A program made the translations under genes and the position numbers. The notes under the pieces are model-generated. The model saw only the letters and a program-made list of their open reading frames with translations. It was not told the origin of the DNA and ran no database searches. A stretch of 10,926 nucleotides of DNA from Temnopleurus reevesii (lineage: Eukaryota > Echinodermata > Echinoidea > Temnopleuroida > Temnopleuridae): positions 7,965-18,890 of the forward strand of contig BQKZ01010400.1 of assembly GCA_036244855.1 (NCBI GenBank). The letters run 5' to 3'. Shown here piece after piece: positions 7,801-10,926 of this stretch; position 1 is the first letter of the stretch; the number at the start of each line of letters is the position of its first letter.

Positions 7801-9058
7801 TCAAGACCAAGCAGGTCCAGTATATTCCAATAACTGTATATGGGGAAGAGTAAGACATTTGATCACAATAATCAAGCTTGAATTCTGATGAGTATGTAAG
7901 AGGAACAAATATCAAAATTGATACAGTTTTGATAAAAGTTTTACAATTTCTGGCTTTGCATAACTTATGAATGTAGGAATCACACACACTATCAATCAAT
8001 AAGAAAAAAAAACATAATTCAGTGTCTAGCTCTCGAATCCATTCGATAATTGTTTTGATAAAACTAAATTTGATCATGTATGAGGCTTTAGTTGATTTTC
8101 ATAGAGTACTAGAACCATAACTCTGAAATGATATTAAGTTCTGATTCTAATTCTGTAACATAATAAAGAAATGCAATCGATGTTTCACAAAACTATAATC
8201 TCTTTTATTAGAACACAATCTACCATGGACTTCCGATTAGTATCTATCATGAATCTAATTGCATCTTTTATGTCATACGCTTTTTTAGGAATGCCCAGTA
8301 TATTAGAAAAGAGCATACATTTTGTAATTGCCCAAATAATTTGATTACTAACCTTTCTGCGAGATCTGTTGCTATGACAACACTGAAGTTCTTAAAGAAG
8401 TTAGGGTTGCTTTCTAGAAGCTGCTCCACTGACTGTAAGAGAAATATGATGAACAATATTACCACCTTTGTTTATGTTTACTTTTAATTATCAGCACATG
8501 AAATGAGAGCGAAGGTAAAATCTGAACATAAACTAGTTTATATGACACCAAATTTCATGCGTTTTCTTGTCTTAGCAAATTTACTTAATTTAATAAAAGA
8601 CTACTAAAAATCTATACAAATTACTACATTTTCAACCTAAATTGAGAGTGTACATAATCATCATCATCATCATCATAGCTATAAGTAAAGACCATCATCA
8701 GGTGTATTTCCGTCCTTTGTTAAATGCGTATATGGCTTATAACACGCTGGATTTTGAGTACCTCTCCCTTTCTCACTTATTCTCAACAATGTTTATCATC
8801 ATGATGCTCATAAACATTTTTTTAATTGTTAAATGCTCACTAAAAACAACATGAAATTATGCTACGCTGAAAAAACAATGTTGATTTAAGCTAATAATTT
8901 AATCTAAATTGAGAATTTACTGTTGAAAAAAATGTGTAGTCTTCCATCACCTCACCTCCTCAACAAAGTCCCCTTTGACATCACTATTTAACTCTTGTAG
9001 CAATTCTGAAGCCATCTGTGCTCGAGATTGACCAATGCTGTCCTTTGTCAGAAAGAAA
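1798..9058 (-). CDS. NAE1: NAE1 (APPBP1), NEDD8-activating enzyme E1 regulatory subunit, internal part, 8 exons
   Basis: NAE1 pairs with UBA3 to form the E1 that adenylates NEDD8 and passes it to UBC12 for cullin neddylation. NAE1 itself carries no catalytic cysteine. The exons, in transcript order, are 9058-8956, 8432-8353, 7715-7606, 6148-6039, 5015-4953, 4079-3864, 2525-2392 and 1873-1798. Every junction joins in frame (phases 1, 0, 2, 1, 0, 0, 0, 2 at the successive exon starts), and all introns are GT-AG. Family landmarks appear in the expected order: [82 protein letters not shown] with [19 protein letters not shown] with [16 protein letters not shown], and a helix ending in LSSLGR. This covers roughly residues 75-370 of a protein of about 534. 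The N-terminal exons and the C-terminal part (UBA3-contacting and adenylation-fold half) are outside the window. No frameshift or internal stop was seen, so the gene looks functional. Assignment is by recalled family similarity, not by a search. Confidence 0.95.
1874..2391 (-). other. NAE1: NAE1 intron, 518 nt
   Basis: AT-rich intron between the exons at 2392-2525 and 1798-1873. The only structure seen is a short stem (ATGATAA / TTATCAT near 1956-1975) and a loose AAATTTATGC inverted pair about 90 nt apart. The plus-strand frame at 1852-2052 is an exon shadow. Confidence 0.7.
2392..2525 (-). CDS. NAE1: NAE1 exon: [14 protein letters not shown]...YIQLQN
   Basis: This 134-nt exon enters in phase 0 after TTTTGTAG. 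It encodes [44 protein letters not shown] and the first two bases (GT) of a Val codon. The donor is GTAAGA. A GT two bases earlier (AAT|GTGTAAG) also exists, but the later site has better consensus and keeps the family's QNVY. The family equivalent is FWILARALKEF...[24 protein letters not shown]. Confidence 0.94.
2526..2910 (-). other. NAE1: NAE1 intron part without recognised content
   Basis: This part runs from the acceptor at 2526-2527 to the MITE at 2911. A stretch near 2757-2880 is less AT-rich and could be an old repeat or retroelement remnant, but I recognise no protein in either strand and no paired splice sites. Confidence 0.5.
2911..3069. mobile_element. pogo/Tc1-like MITE with TA target duplication
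   Basis: The ends read AAGTCTAAACTCGTTATAAC on the left and, reverse-complemented, CAGTCAAATCTCATTATAAA on the right, each flanked by TA (2909-2910, 3070-3071). Inside are further TCGTTATA / TTATATCA motifs. The CAGTC end, TA duplication and ~159-bp size fit non-autonomous Tc1/mariner/pogo elements. No coding capacity. Confidence 0.75.
3263..3410 (-). pseudogene. Partial duplicate of the NAE1 exon, copy 4, 5'-damaged
   Basis: Relative to the 168-nt copies, about 19 nt are lost near the start, where ATAGCACAGTTAAGATGGC replaces the RQGILKN-coding stretch. This puts a TAA in the coding frame just before DGVPEM. From there 45 codons remain readable, ending LTSE, with five changes from copy 1 including E>K. 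The donor is GTAAGT, followed by a T-run that differs from the spacer after copies 1-3, so this is the downstream edge of the array. It is probably not usable as an in-frame exon. Confidence 0.85.
3444..3611 (-). pseudogene. Partial duplicate of the NAE1 exon, copy 3 (potentially spliceable)
   Basis: This 168-nt copy has only two amino-acid differences from copy 1 (I>V, T>S) and a GTAAGT donor. Just upstream, a (TA)n run ends in ATATAG directly before GAT, so an acceptor at 3613-3612 would give a 56-codon exon in phase 0-0, compatible with both neighbours. The spacer from copy 2 is 47 nt. Of the three extra copies this is the best candidate for real use, but no strong pyrimidine tract is present. 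Confidence 0.85.
3659..3826 (-). pseudogene. Partial duplicate of the NAE1 exon, copy 2
   Basis: This is a 168-nt copy of the last 56 codons of the 3864-4079 exon, starting at GATAGCATCAG. The frame is intact and five residues differ from copy 1 (Q>E, I>V, S>G, I>L, T>S). The GTAAGT donor is kept. The spacer from copy 1 is about 37 nt, too short and without a clear pyrimidine tract for an ordinary animal intron. The AG in GATAG|C would shift the frame to an early stop. A CAG|GGC acceptor (exon 3659-3811, 153 nt) would be phase 0-0. It could be an unused pseudoexon or an alternative exon. Confidence 0.85.
3864..4079 (-). CDS. NAE1: NAE1 exon, full-length copy 1 of the tandem exon array
   Basis: This 216-nt, phase 0-0 exon has an acceptor ending TTTGTTGCAG and a GTAAGT donor. 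Its 72 codons run [56 protein letters not shown] and [16 protein letters not shown]. It aligns with the NAE1 segment starting [22 protein letters not shown], so it is the authentic exon. The next three copies (3659-3826, 3444-3611, 3263-3410) lack the first 16 codons and the real acceptor, so this copy is the ancestral one. Reading through its donor hits a TGA at 3825-3827. Confidence 0.93.
4109..4307. mobile_element. 199-bp hairpin MITE beside an NAE1 acceptor
   Basis: The element begins ATTGAAATAATTCTTGC and ends GCAAGAATAATTTCAAT, with TA on both sides (4107-4108, 4308-4309), as for Tc1/mariner-type insertions. Nearly the whole length is self-complementary, including TTACTAAGAT and AAATTCACAGGCA arms, and centres on the 16-bp perfect palindrome TAGGAATCGATTCCTA (4198-4213). 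It lies in the NAE1 intron, starting 29 nt upstream of the 3864-4079 exon. Confidence 0.88.
4308..4952 (-). other. NAE1: NAE1 intron part, no further features seen
   Basis: AT-rich intron between the hairpin MITE and the donor at 4952. No exon-like or protein-like segment was recognised on either strand. Confidence 0.6.
4953..5015 (-). CDS. NAE1: NAE1 exon: [21 protein letters not shown]
   Basis: This short 63-nt exon has 21 codons, phase 0 at both ends, acceptor TTTCACAG and donor GTAAGG. The pattern DHxHTPxxxxxxKYLxxW is characteristic of NAE1 and leads into the helical insert domain. It joins the 4079-3864 exon without gaps relative to the family (EEWKKE then [12 protein letters not shown]). 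Confidence 0.93.
5205..5385. mobile_element. Second CAGTC-ended MITE with TA flanks
   Basis: The left end is CAGTCAGCCTAGCCTAAGTG. The right end, reverse-complemented, is CAGTCAATCTTCCGCAAGTC. TA sits at 5203-5204 and 5386-5387. The inverted ends share CAGTCA...CT...C.AAGT.GG, and the interior carries CAGTCCAAACAG and AGTCATAG motifs seen in pogo/Tigger-like elements. At about 181 bp with no open frame it is non-autonomous. It lies in the intron between 5015 and 6039. Confidence 0.65.
5386..6038 (-). other. NAE1: NAE1 intron part with a short TTGAA run
   Basis: No exon was recognised. At about 5711-5733 there is a short run of TTGAA/TTGAG units, which could be the simple-repeat tail of a decayed non-LTR element. 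Otherwise it is plain AT-rich intron. Confidence 0.55.
6039..6148 (-). CDS. NAE1: NAE1 exon: [19 protein letters not shown]...MTKQ
   Basis: This 110-nt exon follows CTCTTTCAG. It completes the split Val codon (G|TA) and encodes [18 protein letters not shown], then an acidic/helical stretch ending SSMTKQ, phase 0 at a GTGAGT donor. The family has [19 protein letters not shown] at the same place, so the register is certain. The intron just upstream (6149-7605, 1457 nt) is the longest complete one here and is packed with repeats. Confidence 0.94.
6261..6428. repeat. Intron repeat, copy A
   Basis: This copy shares AATTTTGCTCAG, TTGGCCAACTGACAAAGAAA, CCCCATTTGCATGATTTTT and ATCTTGAAACATTGGAGATT with copy B at 6902-7075, in the same orientation. 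No coding capacity. It may be a local duplication or a member of a dispersed family. Confidence 0.8.
6429..6890 (-). mobile_element. Probable 3' end of a non-LTR element with TTGAAAC tail
   Basis: On the minus strand an AATAAA-containing segment (GATGAATAAATTAAA) is followed by repeated TTGAAAC-like units (about 6429-6465). Such a simple-repeat tail is typical of CR1/L2-type retroelement 3' ends. A near-duplicate ATACAATGTAACA occurs twice (6509-6542). No reverse transcriptase fragment is visible. The limits are inferred from the flanking copies A and B of the intron repeat, between which this piece sits. Confidence 0.5.
6902..7075. repeat. Intron repeat, copy B
   Basis: The closest relative is copy A (6261-6428), with long near-identical blocks such as TTGGCCAACTGACAAAGAAA. 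Its right part also matches copy C through GATTCAACCA and ATTGAAAGTT. Confidence 0.8.
7093..7262. mobile_element. CpG-rich inverted-repeat element (MITE)
   Basis: The left end GGTGTTGCTCTAAATCAACT and the reverse complement of the right end GATGTTGTTCAAAGGTTGCA start alike. Both ends then carry repeated TTGCA/CTGCAA motifs. The centre (7146-7215) contains ACGCGCATGAAA, GCGCGCGG and TTGGCGCG, strikingly CpG-rich compared with the AT-rich intron. It separates repeat copies B and C. The superfamily is uncertain, and no clear target duplication was seen. Confidence 0.65.
7265..7394. repeat. Intron repeat, copy C (most diverged)
   Basis: It matches copies A and B through CACAGGAAA, TTTGCATGATTTTTTGACA, AACATTGG-GATTCAACCA and ATTGAAAGTTTA. 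The left part, including the TTGGCCAACTGACAAAG block, is missing. Confidence 0.7.
7470..7491. repeat. ATT microsatellite
   Basis: A run of ATT/TTA units with one T-rich interruption, inside an NAE1 intron. Confidence 0.8.
7606..7715 (-). CDS. NAE1: NAE1 exon: [20 protein letters not shown]...KEHT
   Basis: This 110-nt exon follows a TTTTCAG acceptor. It completes the split codon (AG|A, Arg) and encodes [20 protein letters not shown] then [16 protein letters not shown]. It ends with one base (G) of the next codon at a GTAAAT donor. The IPLL-CRSYGL-GYMR block is one of the most conserved stretches of NAE1 and a strong anchor for the assignment. The plus-strand open frame across this exon is only its antisense shadow. 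Confidence 0.94.
7716..8352 (-). other. NAE1: NAE1 intron, 637 nt, nothing else recognised
   Basis: AT-rich intron. The open frames on either strand here (for example minus 7751-8077) have no recognisable similarity and cross the exon boundary only as shadows. Confidence 0.65.
8353..8432 (-). CDS. NAE1: NAE1 exon: [13 protein letters not shown]...ATDLAE
   Basis: This 80-nt exon enters in phase 0 after a TCTTACAG acceptor and leaves with two bases (AG) of the next codon at a GTTAGT donor. It encodes [19 protein letters not shown] and then IATDLAE. This corresponds to the family's ENLL...FF..FTVVVATQL segment, a helix followed by the next beta strand of the E1-like Rossmann fold. Confidence 0.93.
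8433..8955 (-). other. NAE1: NAE1 intron, 523 nt, with an ATC microsatellite
   Basis: Apart from the ATC repeat at 8657-8676 no feature was recognised. The 70-codon plus frame at 8642 is a product of that repeat and AT-rich sequence. Confidence 0.65.
8657..8676. repeat. ATC microsatellite
   Basis: About six to seven consecutive ATC units. Confidence 0.85.
8956..9058 (-). CDS. NAE1: NAE1 exon: FFLTKDSIG...GDFVEE
   Basis: This 103-nt exon starts with the last base of a split codon (probably Asn, AA|T, matching the family's NNFFL) and then has 34 codons ending FVEE. The acceptor is TTATTAG, and the donor after GAG GAG is GTGAGG. The residues [20 protein letters not shown] followed by QELNSDVKG match the NAE1 segment after the nucleotide-binding Rossmann start. 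This is the most 5' exon I can find. The preceding exon must lie upstream, beyond the LINE at 9888-10926. Confidence 0.93.
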
Positions 9059-9172
9059 CTAATAAAGTGTAGAAAGAAATCAGATCAAAGAAATTTAACT
9101 AGAGTAAAATCAACAACATTTATGTTATAGATACAAGATATCAAGTTTCATTTTGATTAAAGAATAATCTAC

Positions 9173-9256
9173 CACAATAGGGTGGTGTTTCACCAACAAT
9201 TTTACTGCCCATTCTTTAAGTCTTTTGTAACTTGGTGAAACTTTGCCCTGATTGGA
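9173..9256. mobile_element. Short MITE-like inverted repeat
   Basis: GTTTCACCAA (9187-9196) and TTGGTGAAAC (9232-9241) pair perfectly. The match extends outward with AATAGGG versus the reverse complement of CCCTGATT. The GGGTG-TTTCA end resembles a very common family of short elements in marine deuterostomes, but that identification is from memory. Confidence 0.55.
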
Positions 9257-9651
9257 AAATTTCTTGAACAATTTGAAACTTCAAAATCGACTGAAGAGAG
9301 AAAATGGTAAACACACATAATGAGTAATTTTATGTAATTTCATATCATCCATTTAAAATGAATAGAGTAGAAACGAATGATGATCAAGCCTGCGTAATAA
9401 CTAGAGATCTGATTAAAATAGCACCCATGAAAATATTCCACTCAGTCATCAAGTCATTTGTAATTTTTGTCATGCTTTTATTGACAAGTCTAAAAAGGAA
9501 TCAACGAGAATAACTAACACTAAATATTATACAAGAAATAAAAACCTATGTCACTAAATATGCAAATAGAATTAGGAAAATTAAGTGACATGGGAGATAT
9601 TTTTAAAAATGCTTAAAATGCTTCAATTGAACTAATTAAGTTTATCTGATT
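9257..9651 (-). other. Presumed NAE1 intron, nothing recognised
   Basis: No exon for the missing N-terminal part of NAE1 (family landmarks YDRQLRLWG and LPGIGSF) is present on the minus strand here. It is plain AT-rich sequence. Confidence 0.6.
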
Positions 9652-9760
9652 TTATGAATGCCGTGGACTAGCCATGGGGAAATACTCTGGGTTGTGTGTC
9701 CATATAAAGATTATGAATGCCTTGGGCTGGCCTTGGGAAAACTCTCTGGTAACTTATATT
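9652..9760. repeat. Two-copy tandem repeat, 59-bp period
   Basis: TTATGAATGCCGTGGACTAG at 9652 recurs as TTATGAATGCCTTGGGCTGG at 9711, followed in both by GCC-TGGG-AAA...CTCTGG. The first unit also carries the segment that resembles the first bases of the window. Confidence 0.75.
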
Positions 9761-9769
9761 TCTGCAAAG

Positions 9770-9850
9770 CTGATCTGAGATACACGCACAACTCTACGAA
9801 CAACTGGTGACCCTTTCATGGGCAATTTAGTGCCATGAGTTATCACTGAG
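9770..9850. repeat. Possible degenerate MITE interior
   Basis: ACGAACAACTGGTGACCCTT followed by TTATCACTGAG resembles the middle of short inverted-repeat elements common in echinoderm-like genomes. This is recollection only. No matching terminal repeats were found here. Confidence 0.3.
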
Positions 9851-9887
9851 TGCCCCAAGGTTCTCAGCTATCCTCCTCTTACTGAGA

Positions 9888-9966
9888 CATCTTAACTTCA
9901 TGTGAAACCCTCTTAACATAGTTGTATTTGTATGTTAAGAGGGTGGCACAAGAAGTCATTAGTATG
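9888..9966. repeat. Inverted duplication at the 5' edge of the LINE
   Basis: ACCCTCTTAACATA (9907-9920) and TATGTTAAGAGGGT (9931-9944) are perfect 14-bp complements around a 10-nt loop. The match continues outward with mismatches to about 9888 and 9966. Translated, the plus strand gives YVKRVAQEV and the minus strand YVKRVSHEV, so a coding piece of the LINE is present in both orientations. Confidence 0.85.
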
Positions 9967-10926
9967 CAAAGTAAGTGTGTCCGACAGAGTAGTCCTGAAA
10001 ATATTAGTAAATTCCTAGATTCCCTGCTGGCGGCCGACTGGAATAGTGTTCTAGCTGAGGAGGATCCTGATGTTTCTTTCAATAACTTTTCCAGAGAATT
10101 CATGATGCTCTATGATAAGAATGTTCCCATATGCAAAAGGAATAATGTAAAACGAAAAAAAGTTCCACGAATGCCATGGATTTCCAGGTTATTGTTGAAA
10201 TCAATCAATAAGAAAAATAAGCTATACTACAAGTACAAGTCAACTGAAACAGAAAGCGCACGTAAGAAATATACAGCTTACCGAAACATTCTAACGACAG
10301 CATTAAGAGCTGCTAAGAAAAACTATTATTCCAATCAATTACATTCAACCTTAAATGATATAAAAGGAACATGGAAGGTAATCAGACATATTTTCAAGAG
10401 CAAAAGCAAAAAATCAAGCATTCGATCACTGAACATTGATGAAGAGAAGGTAGAGGAAACAAATTTAATTGTTCAACATTTTAATAATAATTTCTCTAAT
10501 ATTGGTCTTAATCTTTCGAAAAATGTACCAAACTGTGAAAAGTCATTTCAGGACTTTTTAAGAGAACCTAATCAGCAGAGCCTATTTTAAATTCCAACTT
10601 TTAAAGAAGAGGTGCTAACAATAATACATTCCCTAAAGGTTGGGAAGAGTCCGGGTTGTGATGATATTCCCAACAGTCTTGTTAAAGCTGTTGCTGAAGG
10701 GATAGTTCAACCTTTGGTACATATTTTCAATCTATCAATGGCAAACGGCATTGTACCAATGAAAATGAAAATTGCTAAGGTTGTGCCCATCTTCAAGAAG
10801 GGCGATCCTGATTTGCTTTCAAATTATCGTCCCATCTCTTTATTGACATGCTTTTCCAAAATTCTTGAAAAGCTAATTTACCTTAGAACAGTAAAATTTC
10901 TCAATATGAGTCACATCTTTTCAAAA
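9922..10926 (+). pseudogene. Non-LTR retrotransposon (CR1/L2/Jockey-like) reverse transcriptase, 5'-truncated, with in-frame stop
   Basis: One frame runs from just after a TAG (9919-9921) to the window edge, 335 codons, broken by a TAA at 10588-10590. The first ATG is at 9964. The first ~220 codons are the linker between endonuclease and reverse transcriptase, with the family-typical PWISRLLLKSINKKNKLYY, KYTAYRNILTTALRAAKKNY and TWKVIRHIF. After the stop, the same frame gives the start of the RT domain: SLKVGKSPGCDDIP, VVPIFKKGDP and SNYRPISLL, then LEKLIYLRTVKFL. The catalytic YADD motif would lie beyond the window. The endonuclease is absent, as in a 5'-truncated insertion. It runs opposite to NAE1 and probably lies in one of its introns. 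The stop shows that it is no longer active. Confidence 0.9.

Noticed and set aside
7610..7888. Plus frame over the 7606-7715 exon
   Set aside because: Antisense to an NAE1 exon and continues into intron, with no similarity recognised.
8642..8854. Frame starting with an isoleucine run
   Set aside because: Produced by the ATC microsatellite and AT-rich intron, with no splice or family support.
1..10926. Bacterial or phage features, CRISPR array, tRNA or rRNA genes
   Set aside because: No regular spacer array, no tRNA-like cloverleaf noticed and no operon structure. The spliced gene and LINE show a eukaryotic nuclear origin.

Overview
The window looks like animal nuclear DNA, AT-rich and intron-rich. 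The only host gene I can recognise is on the minus strand. Eight consecutive coding exons, running from 9058 down to 1798, have consistent GT/AG splice sites and matching phases. Together they encode the middle (892 nt, about 297 codons) of NAE1/APPBP1, the regulatory subunit of the NEDD8-activating enzyme. The first ~75 codons should lie beyond 10926 and the last ~165 beyond position 1. Dense small inverted-repeat transposons, TTGAAAC-tailed retroelement remnants and a CR1/L2/Jockey-like LINE fit a marine invertebrate, perhaps an echinoderm or related deuterostome. The species is inference only.

Layout from left to right: 1-488, no gene seen; 489-1624, a large imperfect palindrome; 1798-1873 and 2392-2525, NAE1 exons; 2911-3069, a TA-flanked pogo-like MITE; 3263-3826, three intronic partial copies of the next exon; 3864-4079, that exon in full; 4109-4307, a perfectly delimited hairpin MITE starting 29 nt upstream of the exon; 4953-5015, an exon; 5205-5385, a second CAGTC-ended MITE; 6039-6148, an exon; 6261-7394, an intron holding three copies of a diverged repeat, a retroelement tail and a CpG-rich MITE; 7606-7715, 8353-8432 and 8956-9058, exons; 9173-9256, a short MITE; 9652-9850, tandem and MITE-like repeats; 9888-10926, a 5'-truncated LINE in the opposite orientation to NAE1, with a stop codon in frame and a small inverted duplication at its 5' edge.

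The most unusual structure is the NAE1 exon array. The 3' 168 nt of one exon, together with about 40 nt of the following intron, is repeated in tandem. This gives four consecutive GTAAGT donors behind one full-length exon, whose acceptor lies next to a hairpin MITE. At least one extra copy has an in-frame phase 0-0 splicing option, so alternative NAE1 forms are possible but unproven. I found no bacterial-type operon, CRISPR array, tRNA or rRNA.
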